In this document: positions 1 through 6,597 of the stretch, in pieces
How the letters are laid out: each line of letters begins with the position of its first letter
Position numbering within the stretch: position 1 is the first letter of the stretch
Assembly: GCA_944372575.1 (NCBI GenBank)
Contig: CALVZS010000009.1
Span: 1 to 64,000 of the forward strand
Reading direction: 5' to 3'
Length of the DNA: 64,000 nucleotides
Source of the DNA: an uncultured Clostridia bacterium
GTDB taxonomy: Bacteria > Bacillota > Clostridia > Christensenellales > Borkfalkiaceae
The notes under the pieces: model-generated
What the model saw: only the letters and a program-made list of their open reading frames with translations
Database searches by the model: none
What the model was told of the DNA's origin: nothing
Made by a program: the position numbers and the translations under genes

Positions 1-3
1 CAT

Positions 4-37
4 AAAAAAACGCCGCACAGCTAAAAGCTGTGTGGCG
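4..37 (-). terminator. Rho-independent terminator reading leftwards
   Basis: Arms at 11-21 and 27-37 (11 bp, one mismatch, loop TAAAA) are followed on the minus strand by a run of seven T. No minus-strand gene is visible between here and the HAD gene, so it may be the edge of a short transcript or a bidirectional element for a gene left of the window. Confidence 0.55.
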
Positions 38-129
38 AAAAGATGACTTATCAGGAAAAATCCACAACGATTTTCGTTGGCAATTATACTACCCTGAAAA
101 TTGTTTGTCAAGCATTTCTTACCGGTCGG

Positions 130-158
130 TTGACATTGCCGTAAGAATTTTTTATAAT
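130..158 (+). promoter_or_regulatory. Sigma-A promoter of the HAD phosphatase gene
   Basis: TTGACA at 130-135, 17-nt spacer, TATAAT at 153-158. Both boxes match consensus perfectly and a strong ribosome binding site, AAGGAGG (176-182), follows. Confidence 0.85.
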
Positions 159-190
159 ACGTTAAATATGTTTGCAAGGAGGAAGTAAGT

Positions 191-838
191 TTGTTTGATA
201 CCGTACTGTTCGATTTAGACGGCACATTGACAGACCCGTTTGAGGGCATATCAAATTCCATCATCTATGCGTTGAAAAAATTTGGTATCGCTGCTCCCGA
301 CAAGCCGCTGCTCAAAAAATTTATCGGGCCGCCTCTTACGGAATCTTTTTCGGAATATTGCGGGTTAAACCATTCCGATGCTTTACGTGCAGTGGATTAT
401 TATCGCGAATATTTCAGTGTCGCGGGGATTTTTGAAAATAAGCCGTATGAGGGCGTGTGTGAACTCCTGTCCGGATTGAAGGAGCGCGGTTATACGGCCA
501 TAGTGGCAACATCCAAGCCCGAACAATTTGCAAAAGCTATTGTACAGCATTTCGGATTAGAACAATATTTCAAAGAAATCTGCGGCGCTACCATGGATCA
601 GAGCAGGACACAAAAGGCAGATGTGATTGCTTATGCCTTAAAAAAATGTGAGATAAAGGACAAGAAGCGTGCCGTTATGGTAGGTGATCGTAAACATGAT
701 ATTATCGGAGCAAAAACAAACGGTCTGAGTTCCATAGGCGTTCTGTACGGATATGGAAGCAAGGAAGAATTGCTTGAAGCGGGGGCCAATTATATTGCAA
801 ATTCTCCCGTCGATATATTGCATTATATTTTGGGATAA
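191..838 (+). CDS. HAD-superfamily phosphatase, phosphoglycolate-phosphatase/Gph-like
   Basis: Predicted cytoplasmic phosphohydrolase of 215 residues. Motif I DLDGT holds the nucleophile Asp8 and acid/base Asp10; motif II is near Thr107-Ser108; the motif III lysine is about Lys142; motif IV is GDRKHD at 165-170. The cap lies between residues 15 and 85, as in subfamily IA enzymes that act on small phosphoesters; the true substrate cannot be read from sequence. The start is TTG at 191, chosen because AAGGAGG lies 8 nt upstream; no ATG fits. The gene is AT-richer than the chromosomal block further right, like the neighbouring mobile element, so it may be acquired cargo. No terminator was found after it. 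Confidence 0.85.
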   Translation: MFDTVLFDLDGTLTDPFEGISNSIIYALKKFGIAAPDKPLLKKFIGPPLTESFSEYCGLNHSDALRAVDYYREYFSVAGIFENKPYEGVCELLSGLKERGYTAIVATSKPEQFAKAIVQHFGLEQYFKEICGATMDQSRTQKADVIAYALKKCEIKDKKRAVMVGDRKHDIIGAKTNGLSSIGVLYGYGSKEELLEAGANYIANSPVDILHYILG

Positions 839-1224
839 AAAAGTCGGGCTGATGTGTTTACAGCGGGAGGCAATCCAAATAATGTAAAGCTTCCTTAATT
901 GCTACTTTGGCACCGTGGCGTGTGCTTGGCATAGACAAGTGCGGCTCGCTTCGCTCGCCGCAGCCAAGCACACGCCACGAAAAAGACAACAAGAACAACA
1001 CGGAAAACCAAATCGAAAGCGCGGCGGCGCGGAGCCGTCCCCGCTGAACCGCTTGGGGATCGGCTGCCGCTTTTGCCGCCGCGCACAGCTTTCTTTTATT
1101 GGTTTTATGTCCGCGCTATACACCTCTTGAATTTGCGCTTTTTCGGTCGGCTATGGTAGCATAGTTCCTCGCGGACGTCAACGGCCGTAAAATCGTCGCT
1201 TAAAACACCCATATAAACGAATTG
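839..1224. other. Non-coding stretch with a perfect 17-bp inverted repeat
   Basis: No convincing gene. The overlapping short ORFs here lack ribosome binding sites and family signatures. The clearest structure is a perfect inverted repeat with 17-bp arms at 914-930 and 963-979 around a GC-rich 32-nt loop that can fold again (GCGGC/GCCGC). About 1000-1090 is GC-rich, unlike its flanks. The position at the left side of the putative integrative element suggests an end or transfer structure, but that is inference. Confidence 0.5.
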
Positions 1225-1262
1225 AGAACCGAGTAAGGAAGTTTTCCTTGCTCGGTTCTTTT
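1225..1262 (+). terminator. Rho-independent terminator
   Basis: Near-perfect hairpin AGAACCGAG-t-AAGGAA / TTCCTT-g-CTCGGTTCT with a GTT loop (1225-1259), followed by TTTT. It sits 155 nt before the HTH gene and would insulate it from upstream transcription. Confidence 0.75.
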
Positions 1263-1416
1263 GCTGTCTATAAGGCATTTCCGGACTTGCACGCAACGAT
1301 TTTGGCTTTATCCCGTTGACTTCCGCAGGCTTGCTATCAAGAGTTCCGACTTATACCGTCCTATGCACCTCCGCCTGTTGCCCGAAAAAGGCAAATACAA
1401 ATTCAGAGGTGTTAAA

Positions 1417-2091
1417 ATGGAAATGTTGGTAACCAAGTTCTCAAACGGCAAATATCGTAACGAAGGCGAACTCTTTGACGAGCCTATCTCTGCCGATAAC
1501 GTCAAACTCATGGGCGAAATGATTGCATTGCAAGCGCTGCGTACCGTAAAGAAGTTCGATATGAAAATCGCGGACAGGCTGTATATCGGCTTAATCAAAG
1601 ACTTACACCATATGCGTGAGATAGACTATATCGTGTCGGACGGCTATGACGTAGCGCAGACAGCTATCTGCTTTCTCTATCAATTTATAGGCAGAAAGGC
1701 ATCTGAAATTTACGGTAAAGATCGCAAAGGAAAAGAAATATCTATTAAACTTGCCTGCTATCGTGAAGTAGACCATTTCATCAATCTTCTTCGTAACAGA
1801 CCGGACAGGCGAGGAACAGTCGTCGAATCCATAGATTTTACGGATTACAAAGCATTGCCAATGGATCCCGTAAATTGCTTTGAACACGAACAGACCGATT
1901 ACAGCAAATACGATGAACTCGTGGGAGCATTGCAGTTATCCGCGCTCGAGCTTGCCATTCTGAACTGCTACATGAATGGTATGAAGCAAGGCGAAGTCTG
2001 CGCCGAACTCGGCATCGGCAGAGGAACTATAAATCACCGCAAGGCAAGTATTCGTCAAAGATATTATTCGATTTACGGATATGCTGATTAA
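1417..2091 (+). CDS. Putative sigma-70 region 4-like HTH protein of the mobile element
   Basis: Unrecognised 224-residue protein. Residues 172-212 (…LSALELAILNCYMNG to GRGTINHRKASI) resemble the region 4-type helix-turn-helix of sigma factors and phage/ICE positive regulators: an 'all descend from ELA' helix, then a QGEVCAELGIGRGTI recognition unit. Residues 1-160 have no recognised domain. ATG 1417 is preferred over earlier in-frame starts because it follows an AGAGGT ribosome binding site at 1405-1410. It is followed by a terminator and then by the rep gene, so it may regulate the element. Small proteins of this kind are common on Clostridia mobilizable elements. Confidence 0.6.
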   Translation: MEMLVTKFSNGKYRNEGELFDEPISADNVKLMGEMIALQALRTVKKFDMKIADRLYIGLIKDLHHMREIDYIVSDGYDVAQTAICFLYQFIGRKASEIYGKDRKGKEISIKLACYREVDHFINLLRNRPDRRGTVVESIDFTDYKALPMDPVNCFEHEQTDYSKYDELVGALQLSALELAILNCYMNGMKQGEVCAELGIGRGTINHRKASIRQRYYSIYGYAD

Positions 2092-2105
2092 CTTCATGCC
2101 CCGTG

Positions 2106-2141
2106 AAAGGCAGTTGCTTTATATGAAGCGGCTGCCTTTTT
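2106..2141 (+). terminator. Terminator after the HTH gene
   Basis: Hairpin AAAGGCAG-tt-GCTT / AAGC-gg-CTGCCTTT followed by T residues, 15 nt after the stop codon. Confidence 0.7.
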
Positions 2142-2615
2142 CTATGTACAGAGTTTGTAGAAACTACACCCTTTTTTGTATTTGTTATATGCCGCTTTGG
2201 AAACGTTATAGGTTGGCTTGCTAACATCCTGTCTGCGGTTTTGTTACTCTGTCCGCATGAACGCCGGAAAGTACCTGATACTAAACAATTTTTACCCCGT
2301 AACTCTACGGAAATGCCCGAAATTGCTCCGAATACAGCCCGTTTTTGTTCCTTCCAATCAGAAAATTTCCGTGATAGAGTAAAAATCCCCGGAAATTAGA
2401 GACAGGTTTTGGCACGAATTTTTTGTATTCTGTGGAAAAAATTTTTATAACACGTCAAAAACTGTCGCATTTAGGTGCTAAAACTTTTTCAAACCTGAAA
2501 AGAACTTTCCGGTTTGACTTATAGAATTTTTCTCAAAGAAAATTTTATAAGGTGCAAAAAACCTGCGAGTTTAAGGTTTAAGCTATACGAAAAAAATCGA
2601 AGGAGGAACAGAACA
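2142..2615. other. AT-rich leader region before rep, possible replication origin
   Basis: About 470 nt with no gene. A promoter candidate is TTGTAT (2423-2428), 17-nt spacer, TATAAC (2446-2451), which would drive rep. Rolling-circle elements often keep their double-strand origin near rep, but I cannot identify a nick site. A good ribosome binding site, AGGAGG (2601-2606), ends the region. Confidence 0.4.
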
Positions 2616-3506
2616 ATGCCGTACAGAGCAGCCAAGATCTCATTTGACGGGAGCCATTATATCGCTACCCCGAAGGAAAATTTTCCGCAGGGGCACAAGC
2701 GACGACGAGCAGTCATTCCGCCAACACCTAAAGAGGTCGAACAAAAGGAGCGATTTGAAGCCGCCTACAAGGAGAGCCAGAAGCTTCCCCGCAAAGAGCG
2801 CAAAGCCTATATGCGGAAGGCTATGGAGGAAACTATCCCCGACAAGGAGCAGCGGAAAGAATACGTCGAGCGGAACAACGAACGCAAAACGACAAACAAG
2901 ATCCGCCGAAAGGTGCGCCTTGCAAGGAAAGCCTATTTGCAGGAATGGAGTTTTTTCTGCACGTTCACCTACTCGGATAAGCTGCATACAGAAGAGAGTT
3001 TCAGAAAATCCTTGCGCAACACGTTCAAACACCTTGTCGCCCGCAAAGGCTGGAAACATATCGGCGTATGGGAACGTGGCGGAGAAACAGGCAGACTGCA
3101 TTTCCACGGAATATTCTACATTCCGCCGGGAGGAATGGTCGGAGAACTGACCGAAACGCGAGATTACAGCACAAAAGACCACCGAATGCAAACGGCGCAC
3201 CAAAACACTTACTTTCTCGAACGGTACGGGCGTAACGATTTCCAAGCACTCGGCTCACCGATGGAAGTGCAGCATTCTCTTTCATATCTTATGAAGTACA
3301 TAGAGAAGTCGGGCGAACGTCTGATTTACGGCGGCAACCTGCCTTCGTACTTTGTTTCCGACGTTGTGGACGAAGATGTTATCTGTCCTTACGGAATAGA
3401 CGATCGAAAGGCTATTCTTGCTGATAACTTCACCTGTATATCTGACGGTGAAGTTATGGGAACGGTCAGCAAAAAAGTCATTGAGAAAATGCCGAAGGCA
3501 AATTAA
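2616..3506 (+). CDS. HUH-type rolling-circle replication initiator (Rep)
   Basis: Predicted 296-residue HUH endonuclease that would nick one strand at an origin to start rolling-circle replication. Motifs appear in the family order: motif 1 FCTFTYS at 114-120, the metal-binding His-x-His at 162-164 (LHFHG), and motif 3 with candidate catalytic tyrosines Tyr224/Tyr228 and a lysine (SYLMKYIEKSG, 221-233). The motif set resembles replication proteins of Microviridae (VP4) and small Clostridia elements. The highly charged N-terminus (residues 20-105) probably binds DNA. ATG 2616 is chosen because AGGAGG lies 9 nt upstream; the upstream TTG at 2514 has no such site. A long palindrome follows immediately. 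Confidence 0.8.
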   Translation: MPYRAAKISFDGSHYIATPKENFPQGHKRRRAVIPPTPKEVEQKERFEAAYKESQKLPRKERKAYMRKAMEETIPDKEQRKEYVERNNERKTTNKIRRKVRLARKAYLQEWSFFCTFTYSDKLHTEESFRKSLRNTFKHLVARKGWKHIGVWERGGETGRLHFHGIFYIPPGGMVGELTETRDYSTKDHRMQTAHQNTYFLERYGRNDFQALGSPMEVQHSLSYLMKYIEKSGERLIYGGNLPSYFVSDVVDEDVICPYGIDDRKAILADNFTCISDGEVMGTVSKKVIEKMPKAN

Positions 3507-3510
3507 ATTT

Positions 3511-3695
3511 ACCTTTCGTCTGTGGAGCGTAAACGATTGCGTCCGCCCTGTCAAGGGAAAATATTTTGCGAAGAACAGCGATGAACGAGATAACAACGCA
3601 AAATATTTTCTTGTTCCTTGACAGAGTGTAGCAGACGAGGAAATTTATACGACATTGAACGGTCGCAATCGTTTATTTTCGCTCCGCCGAAAGGT
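3511..3695. repeat. 185-nt hyphenated palindrome between rep and the recombinase
   Basis: Nested inverted segments in register: 3511-3518 with 3688-3695, 3524-3529 with 3680-3685, 3530-3541 with 3664-3675 (12 bp perfect), 3548-3556 with 3616-3624 (9 bp perfect), and 3558-3570 with 3597-3609 (13 bp perfect). The apical loop is 3571-3596. It would form one long bulged hairpin as ssDNA or RNA. A single-strand origin, double-strand origin or structured RNA are all possible. Confidence 0.75.
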
Positions 3696-3736
3696 AAACC
3701 AAAATAAAAAATTTCAAATCACATGGAGGTAAAAAA

Positions 3737-3931
3737 ATGAACGCAGTACAAAAAGCATTTTACAGCGGCGAAGATTACGAGAACTGTTATATCTTCGCTC
3801 CGTCAATCAGCAGGAGAGAATCCGTGGGCAGGCAGACCTATTATGTCCGCAGATATTTCCACGGCGGCAAAGACTTTGAGAAAACAATGAAGTCCATTGC
3901 CGTGCAGCGTACAACAAAAAACGCGAGGTGA
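3737..3931 (+). CDS. Small basic protein upstream of the recombinase, unknown
   Basis: A 64-residue ORF with a good ribosome binding site (ATGGAGGT just upstream), ending 4 nt before the recombinase ATG, so the two are probably co-transcribed and perhaps translationally coupled. Rich in Tyr, Arg and Lys; no family recognised. By position it could be a recombination directionality factor or a small partner of the recombinase, but there is no motif to show it. Confidence 0.5.
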   Translation: MNAVQKAFYSGEDYENCYIFAPSISRRESVGRQTYYVRRYFHGGKDFEKTMKSIAVQRTTKNAR

Positions 3932-3935
3932 AAGA

Positions 3936-5561
3936 ATGAAGCAGAAACACTACATAGCGGGACTGTATTATAGGCTGTCCCAAGAGGACGAACGTCAAGG
4001 CGAATCGGTATCTATCGACAACCAGCGCACTATCTTACGCAAGTATGCCGAGGAACGCGGCTTCGAGATCCACGACGAATACATAGACGACGGCGTTTCA
4101 GGTACGACGTTCGACAGACCGGACGTGCAGCGGCTTTTGGACGACGCGAAAACGGGTGTCATCAATACCATCATTGTAAAAGACCTTTCCCGCTTTGGTA
4201 GGAACTATATCGAAGTCGGGCAGTACGTCGATTATGTATTCCCGGCTTTCGGGATACGGTTCATAGCGATACAAGATAACGTAGATACGGAAAACCGTGA
4301 CAGCGGCGCGATGGAAATGATGCCGATCATGAATGTTTTTAACGAGTGGCACGCGGCTAATACCAGCAAGAAAATCAGAGCGGTATTAAAATCAAATGCA
4401 CGGGACGGAAAGTATCATGCGAGGAAAGCCCCTTACGGATATGTCAAAAGCGATACCGAAAAGAAAACGCCCATTATTGACGAGGAAGCTACCGCGGTCG
4501 TAAAGTGCATATTTGAAATGCGCGCGAGCGGTTTAAGCCCGCATAAGATAGCGGATATCTTGAACGAGGAAAACATCCCTAATCCGAGTAAGTATAGCAT
4601 GGATAAGTATGGAATCGTCGGGAAACGTAATCATTTCGGTTTATGGTCTTTCTGTGCCGTGAACAGTATTCTTAAAAATCCTACATATTTGGGACATATG
4701 GCTCAACAACGTTGGAGTTCGATTTCGTATAAGAACCATAAACGCTATAAACGTGATGAAAGCGAATGGGTTATAGTTCGCAACACGCACGAGGCGATCA
4801 TAACGCAGGAGCTTTGGGATAAGGTGCGGGAAGTAGAAAAATCCGTAGCGCAGGGCAGGAAAACCAAGCGCGGCTATACGCATCCGCTGTCGGGTTTCTT
4901 ATTTTGCGCCGATTGCGGCGGAAAAATGAAGCTGAATTATATCAACCGAAACGGAAAGATAGATTTCAATTTCAACTGCGGCAACCATATGAGGATCGGA
5001 AAAGCGTATTGTTTCTCGCATTTTATTCAAGCGAAAGACATTGAGGCAATTGTCCTTGACGATATACGGACAATGGCGCAAAGAATTGTTTTGGATGAAA
5101 AGGCTATCCGCGAAGACTTTATACGTCATAATGCCGAGCTTGCCGATAGAGCCATTAAAACGGCAAAGAAGGAATTGCAGGCTAAACGCAAACGAGCAGA
5201 AGAATTATCCCGCCTTATGCAGCTTGCCTACGAGGACAGGCTGAAAGGCAAAATGCCGGAAGATATCTGCATCGGCTTTATACAGAAGTATTCCGACGAG
5301 CAGAAGAAAGTCGAAGCGGAAATCGCGGAGTTGGAAGAAAAACTTACCGAAACGACGAACACGATACAGAGCGCGGATGAGTTTATACGGAACATAAAGA
5401 AATATCTCGAAGCGCTGGAGCTTACTCGCGAGATGTGCTATGAGCTGTTAGACCGTGTGGTAGTCGGCGGGCATCCGAAACATACTGGCAAAGAGCGCGA
5501 AATAGATATTGTGTACAAAGTGGATATAGCTTCCGTCTTACGGCATAAACTCAATAAATAA
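3936..5561 (+). CDS. Large serine recombinase (site-specific integrase/resolvase family)
   Basis: A 541-residue large serine recombinase that would cut, exchange and rejoin attachment sites to integrate and excise the element. The resolvase domain (about 1-150) carries the nucleophile Ser15 in YYRLSQED, then IKDLSRFGRN and the EMMPIMNVFNE region. A recombinase domain with ANTSKKIR, APYGY and LSPHKIADILN follows (about 150-310). The zinc ribbon (FLFCADCGGKMKL … FNCGNH … AYCFSHFI) is near 325-370, and a coiled coil covers roughly 385-480. This is the TnpX/TndX-like order typical of Clostridia elements. ATG 3936 is chosen for its closeness to the upstream stop codon and the GAGGTGAAAGA ribosome binding site. 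Confidence 0.93.
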   Translation: MKQKHYIAGLYYRLSQEDERQGESVSIDNQRTILRKYAEERGFEIHDEYIDDGVSGTTFDRPDVQRLLDDAKTGVINTIIVKDLSRFGRNYIEVGQYVDYVFPAFGIRFIAIQDNVDTENRDSGAMEMMPIMNVFNEWHAANTSKKIRAVLKSNARDGKYHARKAPYGYVKSDTEKKTPIIDEEATAVVKCIFEMRASGLSPHKIADILNEENIPNPSKYSMDKYGIVGKRNHFGLWSFCAVNSILKNPTYLGHMAQQRWSSISYKNHKRYKRDESEWVIVRNTHEAIITQELWDKVREVEKSVAQGRKTKRGYTHPLSGFLFCADCGGKMKLNYINRNGKIDFNFNCGNHMRIGKAYCFSHFIQAKDIEAIVLDDIRTMAQRIVLDEKAIREDFIRHNAELADRAIKTAKKELQAKRKRAEELSRLMQLAYEDRLKGKMPEDICIGFIQKYSDEQKKVEAEIAELEEKLTETTNTIQSADEFIRNIKKYLEALELTREMCYELLDRVVVGGHPKHTGKEREIDIVYKVDIASVLRHKLNK

Positions 5562-5565
5562 CAAC

Positions 5566-5595
5566 AAGCGTATGGGTACAACAACTCATACGCTT
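5566..5595 (+). terminator. Weak hairpin after the recombinase gene
   Basis: Perfect 9-bp arms AAGCGTATG (5566-5574) and CATACGCTT (5587-5595), 4 nt after the stop codon. There is no real T-run, so it could be a transcription barrier or an attachment-site feature. Confidence 0.4.
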
Positions 5596-5637
5596 TACTC
5601 ATGCCTGTTCCCGCCCTTTTGCCGATAGTGTCCATAA

Positions 5638-5769
5638 ATTTATGCCACAACGGTAGGGAAAAACACAAAAGCGATAAAAGAATATATCGCAAAACAATTA
5701 AAGATAGATAGAGAAGCAAGCCAAATGAGCATAGACGACCTGGACGACCCTTTTAAGGGTGGCGAGTAA
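5638..5769 (+). pseudogene. Open fragment resembling the C-terminal end of a mobile-element protein
   Basis: A 43-codon open frame bounded upstream by an in-frame stop and lacking a usable start. Its peptide is Lys-, Glu- and Asp-rich with a smooth coding look and ends MSIDDLDDPFKGGE. I do not recognise the family. It may be the 3' end of a gene cut by insertion of the adjacent element. The last part overlaps an inverted repeat (5734-5743 with 5784-5793). Confidence 0.3.
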
Positions 5770-5851
5770 CAATTGCATGACTGCCAGGTCGTCATAGGCG
5801 CGGCTTGCGCGCTGCCGGTAATATGAGGGCTAACAGCCCGAAACTGAAAAA

Positions 5852-5870
5852 CCACCGGCTATGCCGGTGG
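5852..5870. repeat. Short perfect hairpin, IS200/IS605-end-like
   Basis: CCACCGGC-tat-GCCGGTGG flanked by AAAA and ATATTTATT. Similar hairpins mark subterminal ends of IS200/IS605 elements and REP sequences, but no transposase is present. A weak terminator is the plainer reading. Confidence 0.4.
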
Positions 5871-5901
5871 ATATTTATTGGAAGAAATTTTTATAAATGT
5901 A

Positions 5902-5930
5902 TTGACAAATGCATATGGTCATGTTATATG
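5902..5930 (+). promoter_or_regulatory. Promoter of the lipoprotein-subtilase operon
   Basis: TTGACA (5902-5907), 17-nt spacer, TATATG (5925-5930). It is followed by an AT-rich 160-nt leader. Confidence 0.65.
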
Positions 5931-6026
5931 TTGGGTAGAAAACATATATAAAAAATATAAATTATGACTTTGCGTATAAATTTTGAGAAGAGCGAAGAAT
6001 TTTTGAAAATAAGAAGGAAAGGAGTG

Positions 6027-6050
6027 ATGAGCGATGCAGAAATAAGCTGA
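6027..6050 (+). CDS. Possible 7-residue leader peptide (MSDAEIS)
   Basis: A tiny ORF in the leader of the lipoprotein gene with a strong ribosome binding site (AAAGGAG at 6018-6024, good spacing). It ends 43 nt before the lipoprotein start. A role in translational control is possible, but nothing in the peptide suggests a specific signal. Confidence 0.35.
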   Translation: MSDAEIS

Positions 6051-6092
6051 TAGATTGCGGACTTATTTTGAACTTGAAAGGGGGTAGAAAGT

Positions 6093-6587
6093 ATGAAAAA
6101 AGCGATTTCCATTTTATTTGCGTGCATCCTGTCTGTATCATTGTGCATAGGGCTTACAGGGTGTTCCCCGATCGGGACATTTTATACGCTGGACGAGGCA
6201 TACGGGGAAGGACTTCTGACGCAGGCGGATCTTCTGAGCATTGCCTATTATCAGAACGGAGACAGGGAGCGCAATGAGGAATTGATGGCAGAGGACTACA
6301 CGCCTGAACCGCAGCAGGAAATGAGCGAGGAGATCTCGCAGGCGATCCTGCGGACTGCGGCGCGGGAATGGCGCAATGACGGGAGCAGTTCGGTACAGCA
6401 CGTCAATGCCGATGATTTTGCTATCGTAAGATATTATGGCGCGTACCGTGAGTGCTACGTTGTCATGCTGACGGAAACATTTATTTCTTATCCTGCCGTC
6501 GTGAATGACGTCTGGGAGGAAGTCGGCGGCGTATGGTTTCATTACGCAAACTTTCTTGAAATAAGTGTCTGGAGACAAAACGGATAA
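6093..6587 (+). CDS. Small secreted lipoprotein, unknown function
   Basis: A 164-residue protein with a type II signal peptide: basic MKK, a hydrophobic stretch and the lipobox LTGC, predicting lipidation on about Cys24 and surface anchoring. The mature part is acidic and aromatic-rich with no recognised domain. The ribosome binding site AAAGGGGG precedes ATG 6093. The subtilase gene starts only 10 nt after its stop, so the two form an operon; the lipoprotein could be a partner, propeptide-like inhibitor or immunity factor for the protease (inference). Its codons are GC-richer than those of the protease domain that follows. Confidence 0.65.
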   Translation: MKKAISILFACILSVSLCIGLTGCSPIGTFYTLDEAYGEGLLTQADLLSIAYYQNGDRERNEELMAEDYTPEPQQEMSEEISQAILRTAAREWRNDGSSSVQHVNADDFAIVRYYGAYRECYVVMLTETFISYPAVVNDVWEEVGGVWFHYANFLEISVWRQNG

Positions 6588-6597
6588 GGAGAAATAT

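Noticed and set aside
895..1130. Three overlapping short ORFs around the 17-bp inverted repeat
   Set aside because: No ribosome binding sites, overlapping frames on both strands and Arg-rich random-looking peptides.
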